Shown here: positions 41,701-55,400 of the stretch, one piece after another
Position numbering within the stretch: position 1 is the first letter of the stretch
How the letters are laid out: each line of letters starts with the position of its first letter
NCBI RefSeq assembly: GCF_001039355.2
Contig: NW_019775454.1
Coordinates: 126,001-186,000, forward strand
From: Lingula anatina
Taxonomy: Eukaryota; Brachiopoda; Lingulata; Lingulida; Lingulidae
Direction of reading: 5' to 3'
DNA length: 60,000 bases
Notes under the pieces: model-generated
What the model was told of the DNA's origin: nothing
Seen by the model: only the letters and a program-made list of their open reading frames with translations
Database searches by the model: none
Translations under genes and position numbers: made by a program

Positions 41701-44700
41701 TAGGACAGGATATGTTAAGGGGAATGGGCTGTGATTATGAAGTGAATTTAAATGAAATGGAATATTATGTATTCTGTAGGGTACAGTTACCCTTCCTCCC
41801 TGCCTTGAGGTCCCCCGTATATAAAAATGATGACAACGTAGAAGCGAGGTGCTTTACACAGCCTACAACATTCATTGTCCCCTGTTATTAGGCTCCTGTG
41901 TGCTTTAAGAGACCTAGAAGTGTCTGGTTACATGTTCCCAGTGACAGGTCTTTAGTTGTTGTAGTTCAATTGTCTGACAAGCCATCAATGCTAGAGGTTA
42001 TACAGCTGAAAGAAAGCTGGTCCCACCTGTGTATGTGTGACAGCATGAACCCATACAAAACTGCCAGATAGAAATGTCATTACGCTGGTTAAGACACCTT
42101 AGGAAAGTAGCCAGCCAGGTGTGCAAACTGTCCCTCATTTGACTTTTTTTCAACTATTACAGACTCCCAGGTCTCATTTAATGCAAGAAATCCTTTATTG
42201 CCTCGTCTAACATGGTAATGATAAGTGTGCCGTTCTCATCAGTTGTGCAATCTTTACGGCCTCCTGATAAAATGCCTCTGTCGTGATGCGTTGAGAGAAA
42301 TTTATTATTAACCACATGTTAGGGCTGGGTGGACTTTCCTTCACCTGTTTGGGTTTTGCATGTTCAAAAAACAACTGTGGAATGAAAGGAGGTATGGTAA
42401 AAAAAGGAGAAATGCAAGGGCGATATTTTGAGTTTGAATGCCAGAGCTGTCAGCAGCACCTAAGTCAGCTGCTAGTTGTTGGTGGTTGGCAGCCGGCCCA
42501 CGTCTGAGCTCATGCATGCATGTGGAAATCATATCTATGGAGAAAGTTCAGCCAGCAACCTCTTTCTCTCCCTCTTTCTTTCTCATCTTACTTGGCTGTG
42601 ACCTACTTTGGGGTTCCCACCACATGACAGTGCCGTCTTTGTTCACCATACTATCTGGCCATATATCAAGCTGGTGGCTGTCAGGGTGTACTCATGCATG
42701 AACTACCAGCTAATCCCAGGCTCCAAGTTTTAACATGCAACACCTGTATACCACAGCCAGACCATAGAGGCATTAAGCCGCTCTGTAACCTCAGTAATAC
42801 ACCACATATTAATCCCATCACACCTATTTACTGGGCAGAAATAGGATTCAGGGCAGTAAATGGGTTTGTGAAATACCGCTGTGGTTACTGTGGAGTGTTG
42901 ATTTTGGGAAGTTTCCATGGCAGACCTCCATTTATTGAAAATTTGGAAGTGCAAATGGCATACATCCCGCTACTTCACCATCCTGTCTGCTCTTGACTCA
43001 AGCATACGGCACATTTTTGGAGAAAAAATAAAGTTCAATCAACGCAGGTGACTTGACTTCCCAAGAGGTAATATATTGTCTCCTACCTGAAGCCACACCC
43101 ACTGAATTCATTGACCTGCATTATAATTGGTTGGTCATTCTGCTTATTGCAGTAACACATGTCACCATGGGGCGATGAGTGTTAGTTAATTCAGCTCCGT
43201 TTTTTTCCTGCTGATTTAATTTAACTTAATTAACACGTGGGGATCATTCCAGTCTCAAAGTCATGGCAAAACTGCATTCCTATGGTGTATATTTTAAGAA
43301 CTTGGAAACACCTGGATCTCTCTGTAGTATATATGGAAAGGTGAGATTGGGGTTAGATGATAATCGAAACACCTGGTTTGAGGGAAGGTCTGGCGTTGCT
43401 ACACACCTTTGATTACTTTTGGCAAGCCTCATTTCTGTGCCAACAGCTATAGGAAAACTGAAAACAAGCCATGAATAGTCACAGCCTGTGTGCCTCTGTA
43501 GGCTTTTCCACGAATAGTATAGTAAATAAAACTTGAGTGGTTTTGCTATTGTTTCCCTGAGTAATTTATTGGTGTGTATTAAACGCAAACATCTGGACAC
43601 ATTCCATAATATATACAATTTTATTAAAGAAAAAAAAACTCCACAGGGAAGATTTGTAATTTGGTCATTAATCAGGCCTGTTACGAAAACCACTTTTCCA
43701 GTCACTGTTTCCTGAAATACCAAGCATAAATACGGCTGTAGCCTGTTGTTTCCCCCACATACACATTAGACCATTAATCTTTCTAATGGGCCATTTTGGA
43801 GGGCATGGGAGTGTTTGAAGTTGAATGAGGCAGCTGAAGTAGAGATTGATATTCAGTTGTCTCTGTTGTAAGGATGTGAAGTCAGTATGGGAGGTTTTGA
43901 TATGGTTATATTTGTGTCAAAACAGAAGAAATATTGTTTCATTAAATGCAACTGATTGTGCAATGTAAACAGATTGTGAGTGTGGTTTCTGTACAATCTC
44001 ATTGGCAGCAAATGAGGCATATATTTATCTCTTCTATCCTCAATATATATGTCATAATCTATCATCTGTTAAAGACATTGGCATGTATGTTTTCCATCAA
44101 TTAGTTTTTCCTGTAGATTTCTGGGCTTGTTATTGATTTAGATAGCTATGCCTGGGATTTTCTCATTACTTTTAACCTTGAAATTGATTGCGTTGTATTG
44201 AAACCTAAACTGTGTGTTTCAGGGACAGGCTTGAAAGAGAAAAAGCAGAAAAAGATCGAGCAGAAAAGGAGAGAGCAGAGCGTGACCGGCAGGAACGTGA
44301 GCGCCAAGAACGAGAGCAGCGTCAAGAACGAGAGCGTATTCTCAGGGAGTCTGCACAGACTGCTGCTGAAGCTGTAGAACAGCATTTCAGCAAGTCTTTG
44401 TCCCAGGTAACCTACAGTTCAATATTGTGACTGTTCCGGATATATGTCTTGATCACTCCTTCTGGTTCACAGTAATCTTGCAGACTAGAAACTGGTTCAG
44501 AGTCCACCTGTATCATGCTGGAACGATTATATCATTTATTTCACTTTTGCGTGATGGCATCTGTATTATAAAATCAATAGTTTTTCTCTATGGTTGTATT
44601 TACAACTTGGAACAAAAGTACCCTGGATGGAGGCTTGTGAATGATTTATAGGAAGAGGGTGATAAGAATCTCTGGGCAGCAATTGAAAGCAGATGCGAAA

Positions 44701-45117
44701 TTTATCTCCTTGTGGCAGAATGTTTTTTTTTTTACTCTGGAATATGGAGGTATTTGCCAGCCTTAGGTGATCTAAGAAGTGTGTGGTATTTATCAACAGC
44801 TGTATTGAATGCTGTCATCACTCACCACACACACACACACATAGACAGGCACGCATGCACACACACAACCCCTTACGGAATTACACAGGGAGGATTCCTG
44901 GATACAATAGGTTTGCCTAGTAACGATAATTGGACTAATTAACACAGTGGTTAAGAGGCATTTTTCCCATCGTTTTGTTTTATCCTCTCGCTTACGATGA
45001 AGTATTAAGAGAAAGAGGGGGGGTCCTTTGTTGGGACATCAGCACGTCATTTTGTGGACGTCGTATTTTTTCCAATTTTTTATTTTAAACTGAGCATAGG
45101 TTTTAAAAAGCAACCCC

Positions 45118-45172
<55 letters not shown>

Positions 45173-48100
45173 ATGTAGTTTTTGCTTTCAACCCACATTC
45201 CAGCCCAGATAGATAAATCTTTCCCCAGTATTCCAAGGTCAGAACCAGAGCTGGGCTCCTGCTGGGCCTATCTTCAGTAGCCTACTTCCTTCAGCTCTCT
45301 AGACCCAGTAGGTGGCGGTGTCTTAGGGTGATCTAGGCCTCATTACAAATTTGACCCATGTTTTGATCAGGCTTGATGAGCTTAGCAAAGCACTGCTGAG
45401 CTTCCTGTGTTTTTCTCATAACATGAGTAGACTGGATTGTTATTGGAGCCAGAGCAAGATCGGCAGGTTAAGCCTGTATGTGCATGCAGGTTTTTTTTTT
45501 TATGTTTTCCCATTTGGGATGTTTTGGCAGCATCTTCCAAGAGAGATGAACAGTTGCATACTTCCCCATGTGTCAGATTCACTTACTATAGTTGTTTGGG
45601 GCCTGCTGGAAATCGGTGGCATACTTCATAAAACTGAACAAATTGCATTGCACTGCAATAACCGTCTTCTTGACAAGGATGTGAACCCTTCAACAAGACC
45701 ATTATGGAAATTTTAATGTCGAGAACTTTCTGTACCCTATGCAGCAAATTTAAGCTGCCCAACTTTTTAGGGGAAAATATTTTAAGTGATGAATAACTTT
45801 GAGGGAATACATATTTTATATTATTACAGATTTAGAAATGTGTTCTTAAATAACCCTAGCAGGAGGGTTTTTTCCCTGTGAAAGGATACTTAATATGTAG
45901 TCTTCCAGTGTTTCAACCCTGTGCAGATCAACAGAATGAAGATGTAAGTCAAGCAAGTGAACTTTGTAGTTAACACGATTTTCCTCTCTCTTCTGTTCAG
46001 TATGCTGCAGCAGCCAGGGCCCCATGGGGAAGCCATTCCATCAGTCGAGGCCTTCCAAAAGCCCCTGCCACCACGTCAGCAGGTGCGTCCACGGGACTGG
46101 CCAAGGGGTTGACCAAACCTCAGCCAGTCTACCCGGCCACTGCAACACCACAGACACGGGACCAAAAAGAGGACCCCAAGGAGAAGGATGAGAAGATGAG
46201 AATGGTGCGTGTAAGTGACTGAAATGTTTTTTTTTTTTATTATTATTGTAAGTGTTGCTGAAAATAATTGCTTAGGAGAGAGAGAGTACACAGATTGGAA
46301 AGTACCCTTCTAAATTTTTTCTTTGTTCTTAAACCTTGAAAAATGTTGTTTTAGTCATAGAATGTGCCATGAAATGTTAAGGTGAAGGATCTTTTAATTT
46401 TTAACTCACACACACAAAATAAAAAATTCAAAAAATTGTCAGAATTGCTGGAAAGGTCAACATGTTTGTTATTGTCATGTATTATCAGTCTGAATGTCAG
46501 AAATGTTAAAAAAATTTTTCATGAGTAATATATGCTGTGGGTGAAAAGTACTTTTAACATTGATATGTGACTAATCATATCTTTTGCACCGATTTTTTTT
46601 TTTTAAATGAAAGACAACAAAATAAATGAAAGGTGATGCAGTTCAAATGCTGCCCCGAGGGCCATTACCCCAGTTATCCAGGCTGTTTTCAACTTATTAT
46701 GCCCATTATTAGATTTTATGTAGGATGCTATTTGAAGTAGACAGATTGGAGCTGCATTAAGTAGATCTCTAAGGAATATTATGCATAGATGAGTCGCTTG
46801 GAAGTCTGGTCTGGAAATCAATAACTGTCATTGATTCTGTCTGTTTTCTAGGAATGGGAGCGAGAGCGTGCTCGTCAGCAGCAGCACTTGGAGCTGCAGC
46901 AGAAGGTGAAAGGGCTGCATCCTGCCGCCAAGGCCATGGCGTCCCACTCCAGCTACATCCTCAGCCAGACGGACGACAAGAGCAAACTGGCACTGCAGCA
47001 GGAGGAGCTGATGAAACAGATGCAGATCCAGGAGGAAATACGCAAGACTTACCCTGCCGATCAGAGGATAGCAGAGATGCTGGCCAAGGGTGCAGCAGCC
47101 GAGGGAGGCAAGCCCGTGTTCTTTTCCCATTACACAGCAGCTTTGAATGAGTATGCCCGTGTAGCATCAGAGGGAAGAGTGAAACAAGAACCGCCAAACT
47201 TCAGTTTATACGGCTATCGACCATTCCAGAATCCTACGTTTATTTCCCCTGATAAGTTGCATGATTTGGACGTTAAGAAGGAACCTCAGGATGTGAAGCC
47301 AACAGTGGACCAAAAAACCCATGGAAAGAAAACACTAACACCACCCCCTCCATTAATAAAGGACTCTCCTAAATCTACAGTCATAGTGGAGAATAAACAG
47401 GCAAGAACAGGGAGTGCACATTCTGATATGGGTAGACCAGGATCACCGCGGCAACAACAACAAGACAGGCGAGGACTGCCTACTTCCAGTGCACAACACG
47501 TGCCATACACGCAGTCTCTTCCATCGTCTCATGCATTTCGTCATGTAGACCCCAAGTCCTCGTCCTATTCCCAAAGTCCCTTGCGTGTGGCCAGCCCACA
47601 GCAGCTCTCGGCAGCAGTGATGCAGCCCATGGAAATAAAGAAAAATCCTGCCATGTTATCAGGAAAAGAGGGTCACACCAGCCCCGGAGGGAGACCCACA
47701 GCTGCTCAAGGACACCCTTCAACTTCATCTTCATCCTCTCAACCCAGTCTCATGCAAAGCCAGGGGGTGTATTCAGGTTATGGCCACCATAGTGGCTTCA
47801 GCTCATCATACAAGCCAAATGATCCTCAGATCTCACAATCTACTTCATTGACTGCAACTAGTGGCATGCAGTATGCACACAATAGTAGTAGTAATAATAC
47901 CAATAGTGCATCCTCTGCTAAACCACAGAACTTATCAACGGGCAGCAACAAGAGAGGGAAACCTATGAACAGCAGAGAGGCAGGGTTTAAGAAAAAGCCA
48001 CGTGTAGGAGGAGAGGTGAGTGGTGCCACCTCACACTTACCCAGCACCACTTCTCAAACAGCAACATCAAGCTCCTCCATAAATAGCAGCTTACGAAGTG

Positions 48101-51100
48101 GCTTTATAGACAGTTTTAAATCATTTGTCGAGAACACTGTACAGCATGCTTTCTACCAAGATCGGGAGCTAAATCCAAAGGGAAATGTTGCACCCAGTGA
48201 TGTGGAAGCTGAGGAGAAGGTGCCATCCAGCTCTTCTCAGCAGCCAACTCAACTAGCACCTCTAACATCAACACAGCAACAGCTAACCCCCACACCATTA
48301 CAGTCATCATCCAAGCCACCATCTACAGCATCGTCATTATCGCCATCAGCATCATTGTCAGTCGCAGTTACAGCTACCACCACAAGCAGCAGCACCGCCA
48401 GTGCTATCAGTACCACTCATCTTCCTCCCAGTAGCAGTGGTGCTAGCAGTGGTGGCAGCACCACTAGTGTCAGCACCAGTCAGATCCTGACGCCACCGGG
48501 CTCTGGCTCAGCAGCATCCGTCACCAGTTCCACCTCTTCTATCATGGAGACCATCAACCGCGTTGCAAACGGAATGATCGATACAGACAGTGATACGTTA
48601 AGTGCACCCAGTCCACCACCTCATATAAAAAACTGTGATGTCAGTGTCTCTCCATCCAGGTCGGGAAATCACACTAAACTTAAGAAGGCCTGGCTGCAGA
48701 GACACTCCGATGAGGATCGCAGTGGGGATAAAAGCCAAGATTCAAAAAACGGGGAATGTTCAAAAAAGTCCAAAATTGACTTCAGGGATTGCGTTACAAA
48801 CTGTTCTTATTCTGGAAAAGAGGAAGAATCGGAGGAGAGGAAACCTAGTTACCCCCTTCCAAAAAAGGATTTTTCCAGGGCAGCTGCAGATGAGTCCACC
48901 AGCTCTGCATCAGAATCAGAATCTCAGGTAATATAACACATTTTTTTTCTGTCTTAGAAGTATTTCCCACCTAGCAATTATTCCACAGCTGTTATGGTAT
49001 TCTCTTGTGAAATGATGTGATGAGATTCCTTAAAAAAATTAATGATGCAGAAATGAGCAGTATTACTCATTCACAGATGGTCTTGCTGGGGTTAATTTCA
49101 TATCTCTTTGACTGCAGTGAAGTGATAAACTTAGTGGTTGTTTGATGGGCCAGATGTTTTTATCATCTGTTGGATTATTTTTTCATACCGTTTATCTGTA
49201 ATTGTAAAACTTGTAATGCACAATGAAATGAGTTGATTACTTTGAAATATGGACACTGCCACAGCATGCATATTTTTGGTGTATCTGTCATCGGGTTCAA
49301 ATGTTAATTAAACATGTCTATTGGAACATTGCACAACTATATGCTTAGATAAAAAAAAATACCAAGAATTGTTTGTGTATTATGATGATGTTTAAGTGAT
49401 GTCTAACTTGTTCATAGGGAAGCGATGCCAGTAAAAGAAAAATAAAGACCAAAAGAAGATCTGGTACAAAAAAGTTGAAGAACGATTCTGGAAAAAGTGA
49501 ATCCAGTGATTCTAATGCTGTCCTGAATAAAAAGAAAAATACTGTGAATAAGAAGTCAAAAAACGATGAGTGCCCAAAGTCAAAGGTAAGATTTTTAACC
49601 AAAAGAAACAGAAAGTCTTTCTAAATTGGTGTAATTTGATGTAAAATGTTAATTATTTGAACACAGTTATGCCTTACAGCCTACTTGAATAAATTAGTGA
49701 GAGTATAGGTGAATGACCGGCCACTAAACTTGTGTAAATTTATTACAGTCTGGTGACCCTTATGAGAAAGGCAGAGATGCAGAGAAATCGAAGAAGACTG
49801 AAAATAAACAGAAGAGAGTCTATGATCTCAGTCGTGATGACAGATATGATACCTCAGGATCAGAGGCAGAAAGCCGCAGTGGGAAAAAAAAGGGTCGAAG
49901 ATTAAAAGAAAGAATTGTGAATAAGTCAGAACCAGAGCAAGGACAAAACTCAAATGGTAAATATTTGGGCATGTACTTTCGCTTATCCTTCAACTTGAAT
50001 ATCAGGTGTATGAAGGAAGAGCTATTTTTCACTTATCTAGATTTATTTGATAAATAAAATCATGAATGTTTTAAAAAGGTCAGTGTTTTCTTTGCTAATG
50101 AATTATTTTCTTTCTATATAGCTGTGGTTAGCAAGCCTCTAAATAAGAAATCTACACATAATCTCAAAAAGTCTAGTGAGGCCTTTCTCCAAGATGGGCC
50201 TTGTTCTGAAGTTACACCAAAACTGATGAAATGTCGAGAATGTAAGATGAGTCCAAGTCAACGCAACAAGAAGCTTCCCAACATATTTTGCCGATTCTTT
50301 GCATTTAGAAGGTATGGTAACATATTTCTGCAGAATAAATTTTTAATGGTATCCAGAAGAAAATGCACTAATACTAGATTAACTTTGATTTGACATGCTA
50401 CGTTAGCAAACCATATGGAGGTAGTGCTTGTCATTTAATCACAGATTAATATTTAATGTAGAAATACTCAAATATGAAAATTGAGTTCAGTGATCACCAC
50501 GTAGTATTCACATTCATTTATGTGTACAGGGAACATGAAAGTAATAAGTTGAAAGTATACAGTTCTGTCACCTGTAAAAGGCAGCTGTTAGTAGCTGACT
50601 ACAATAATGGAGTCGGATATTACAAGGAAAGTCCATTAGCACGCAGGATCATTATGTGTGCATGGTGGCGGATGGCTGGTAAATGAATAATATGTTTGGT
50701 TTCATGTCTGTAATGTATGTTGATGGACACAGCGAGGCCCCTTATTACCTGTAAGACCAATTAGTGCCTGTCACAGGGACGCTGAAAACCTGTTTACAAC
50801 AAAGGTTATTACAGGGACCTCAAAGGCTTATTATTAGGTTGAATGAGATTTCCTAATCCTTTAATAATTCCACAGATTAATTTTTGTTATGCTGCATGGA
50901 CATGTTCATGTATATTTGCTTTGATCCTGATATATATTTATCACCCAAATATAGATATGAGAGGCATTTATCTGGTTATTCATAAGCCAGGGCTCTTTAA
51001 GAATAGATAATGGACATTGCTGCTATTATCAGTGGCTGGACTATCTGCTGATGTGCGTGCTTGTGATGAGACATCGGGGCTGCTGCACCCAGCACCATTC

Positions 51101-52431
51101 ATTTATCATTACAGATGGTAGAAGAACATTAGACTAAGCTGTGTTATTAGGCAGTTCATTTCGTGCAGAAGTAATGAAAAAACCTCAGACTGATGTAATT
51201 AATCTTCCCGCATGTTTTGAGATATGACTTGGCATGTTTTCAGCAGCCTAGATATAACTCGGGTTATGGGTGGAAGCCAAGCTAGAAATAGTACAAAGCA
51301 GCATACCAGAACTCCCAAGTCCCATTAAATCTCTGTAACATTATCGTAGATCAGTTGGCTTAGGTGGGCTGAGTGGGAGCCATAGTTAACCATTGATTTC
51401 CTAATTAGACTACCTTGCCTCAGACTCCTCATCTAAGACCTTTAATGTAACTGCATGTGTCAGACTATGCAAAGTGGCTGCCATGGTTTGGAAATAGGGG
51501 TCAGGCCGACTGTGAGTGGCGTCACTACCCCAGTTGTGGTCTCTCACAGGCCCTCTTTGTTCCATTGAGGTCAGTGACATGTTCTGTGATGGAAGAGTAA
51601 TTGCCCATTCTGTGGCTGCCTAAATGGGCCACCAGCTTGATAGATGGGTTTTCTGGACATGTCCTTGTTTTTGTGTAATAGAAATGGAGTTTGGTGGATA
51701 GATTAATACATTCCCTTTGCTCCAGATAATGACCAGGATGGAAAGCATGTACTTAAAAAAGTGACAGTGCAAAGCGTTACGAAAACCATGTAAATGCAAA
51801 TGAATTGATAGCAGAGGCTCCTATTCAGCACTATGTTCATTGTTGCCCTTGCACATAAAATGTCTGATTCCCCCTCCAGCTGTAGACTGTGAGCAGTCAG
51901 AGAGTCTGGTGGCTGCCATGTCATTTATTGATAAGACCATGTGACCACATAATGCCAGCTTGTTTATCCAGTTGTTAGAAGGCCTTGTAGAAATGTGCCT
52001 GCACTGCCATAAAGGTCATGTGAGGATATAAGCTGTCTTATGCTGGGAGACTGTAAATTAAGCGTGCTGTTTGGAGTTCATTGTTCCATTGATCTAATAA
52101 AATAAGAGAACAAGAGTATATATGCATTTAAATTTAGTATATTAAAGATGAACGTAGTGCTGAAATAGGCAAAAAAAAAAACCTTCAAATTCAGCACTCA
52201 AGAGACCTCAGTTGTGCATTTAGATATTATGCCTAAGTTCAAGTCTTTTTGAGTGACAGTTCAGATTACATTTTCCTGTTTTTGAACAGGTTTGACAATT
52301 TTGTGGTTAGATTGTGGTAGAGCAACTTGGGCTGATCATTGACCCGTAACAAATTACAAACAATTTCCTACATGATATTGCATGACATTTCATATTGAAG
52401 GTGTATTTGAAGATTTAAAAAAGAATTATTT

Positions 52432-52478
<47 letters not shown>

Positions 52479-55400
52479 TTTTCTCAATGCAAAGCTGGTA
52501 CTAATCTGAATGTTGTTGGTTTTCAGATTGCGGTTTAGCCAAAAAGGGTTCTTGATGATCGCCGGCTTCTCTCACCCAAGTGATGCAGAAGTTGATGACA
52601 TTGCTCCCTGGATGCCGCAAACACCTGGTAAATATGATCTCTTCTTTTTTCCATTAATAAAACAAGAAGGTACTGTAGAATAATATAAACATCAAGGAAT
52701 GGGAACTTGAGTATTGCATTATTGCTCTTCTGATATATATATCAGTACAACTGTACAAGAATAGGTAAGTCTTTGTTTTACTCTCCTTGCAGTTTGACAA
52801 ATACTGAATAAAAAATGCACAATAGAAGTAAATTAAACTGACTGTTAAACTAAGTTGACTGTGTGTTCTTTCCAGTGATCCACCCTCGCCTGGATGTGGA
52901 GACTGCCTTGTATATCATCACCCGGGTGGGGGATAAGTTCTGTGAGCTGGTCATGCAGGAGCAAGCTGCCATGTCATGGGCAGGAGAACACCGTAAGTTG
53001 GATTTTAGGGTAGTTTGCAAGATTTGATTGCTGGATTCATCGAGTCCAGGTTTGAATGATTTTCCAAAGCCCATTCTACATTTTAATTCAGTTAAAGCTG
53101 GGCTTCAGGATTGTGTTTGAATTAGAGTTGTGTACACCCTTATCAGTCATTTCTTGCAATCAAGGGCTCATTATGTATGGATTATAAAGGTAGAACCAAG
53201 AGCAATAAAGTATATCCAGAAAAGTAATATCATCCTTCTAACTATTTCCAGAAGACAAGATAGCATGGAAGCGTCAGGTGCAGGGCGTGCGTGAAATGTG
53301 TGATGTGTGCGACACCACCTTGTTCAACATGCACTGGGTGTGTCAAAAGTGTGGCTTTGTCGTCTGCCTGGACTGCTACAAGGTGAAGAAGGACAATGCT
53401 GTCTCCGAGTATGACATGGAGGAAGAGTCAAAGGAAGGTGACGAACACAACTGGTTGACGTGCAGCTCCAACAGACAGCCTCACGACCCTGACAAGCTGA
53501 TGCTTACACAGATCATCCCTGGAGATGGTAATTGTCTTCCACATCATGCTCTGATTTTATACTTTAAAAAGATCATATTGATTCATTGTGGGCTGTGATA
53601 TAGTAATCTCAAAATTGAATGTGAATTTGAGCAGTTGTTGCATATTTCATAATGTGAACTTGGGACCTGATGTATGAGTTTTGCAAAACCAGCTATGTTG
53701 ATTGTCCATTTATTCTGTTATTTATGTATCTGGATATATCAGTTCAATTTTTACAAGAAATCTTTGCTTGTGTAATTTTCCAGCATTGTGGGAGGTTGGT
53801 AGGCTGATCCATGAAGTCCGTCCAAAGTGGTCCATCCCAGTGTACTGCCCCTGTGGTGCCGGGGATGACCTCGTCTTACCACCCAAGAATGGGGTCAGCC
53901 AGGTAAGAACTGATCTGTGATTGTCTTAACATGGGGGTTTTAGTCTTGATTTTTTCAACAGTCAGGTTTTAAATTGGTTCAAACTTGATTTCACCTATCA
54001 CTAAGAATATATATTTGCATAGATGATTTTCAAACTTGATTTAAAATGAAATTGCTATAGTCTTCTACAATGTTTATCTTCCAATACACTGCATTTCTTT
54101 CTAGACAGTTGAGATATTTGTATTGTTTTCTTTTCCCAGAAGGTTTAATGTCAAATCTTTTCTTTTCTAGCAACTCCTACATGCAGTCAACAATTGCATA
54201 TCTCCAGAGGGGAAGAAACTGGTCAATGGATTTGGTCACAATGGCGGTCACAACCACCATGGTAAAAAGCTCAGTTCATCCTATCCAGATGGCTTACTTA
54301 ATTCCAAAGATGCTCTCTCCAATGGCCCCCTCAGCCAGAGCATGAATTCTGTGGGCAGCAAGGGGATGGCAGGGGGGAACATTGACCCTCTCAGCTTACT
54401 GGCAGATGTGGCTTCCATGGACTCCGAGAAAAACAAAGGACAGAATAAACAGGAGTCCCTGAACAAGATCAGGGAAAAGAAAAATGCCTCGGACTTTCCT
54501 TCTTACCAAGAAACAAAGGCCTACACCCTGAATGCTCCCGCCATTAACTCAGCCCAGATAGGGAAGAATTTGCCCGCTAACTTGGAGGCTGGTTTAGTGT
54601 GTGGGCCAGAGTGTACGGGGGACCATAAGGGCCACCACAATGCAGACAACTGTTCCACCTTGAAGATGCTTCTCACCAAGAGAGCCAAGATGAATAACAG
54701 CAGTGTGGTAGGGGATGGGAAGATGTACACCAGCACCTTGAGTGAGATCATCCAGTCTGTGGTGGAGAAAAATTTGCCACGTGAGGATGCCAAGCTGATG
54801 GACGGAACCACTCCGAGTCCACTGAAACTGATGCACTATATCCCAAAGAATGGCTCTGCCCCCATGTCTGGGCGTGAGGCCCCCATCCCAGTACACAACC
54901 TTACCGAGACTAGTCTTCTTTACCCAGATGTGCCTCACACTTGGCTGTGTGACGGACGCCTCCTGCGCCTGCACGACCCTCGCCACGCTAACAACCTCCA
55001 GTTGTTCCAGGATCAGTGGAGGCTGGGGCTGCCTGTCATGGTGTCTGGGTTGGAGAAGCTCCTGAACATGGATCTGTGGAAGCCAGAGACCTTTGCCAAA
55101 GAGTTTGGTCATCTGGAGAATGACCTGGTCAATTGCCTGACTGGTGTGGTCATTGTGGGTCAGAAAATGAAAGCCTTTTGGGAAGGCTTTGAAGTCTGTA
55201 GAGGTAAGTCTCTTCGATATTGTGAAACACTGTCACTTTCATGTTTTTCTGTTCAAATACTCTTAAACAAGATATGTTACTTAATCAATTTCATGTACTA
55301 CATATATTCAATTGTAACTTATTGGAAAGCTAAAGGTGTTATTTCTTTAAAAGAAATTTTTTCTAGCAAAATTGTTTCCCCTACACCAGAACTTAAGACA

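Noticed and set aside
43280-43723. 147-codon minus-strand open frame in the e7-e8 intron
   Set aside because: No family resemblance and no supporting signals; consistent with chance.
45351-45716. 121-codon plus-strand open frame in the e8-e9 intron
   Set aside because: Not flanked by splice sites of the right phase and unlike any KDM3 segment.
46854-47150. Alternative-frame open frame overlapping exon e10
   Set aside because: The e10 frame alone matches KDM3 conserved blocks and the phases of both neighbouring introns.
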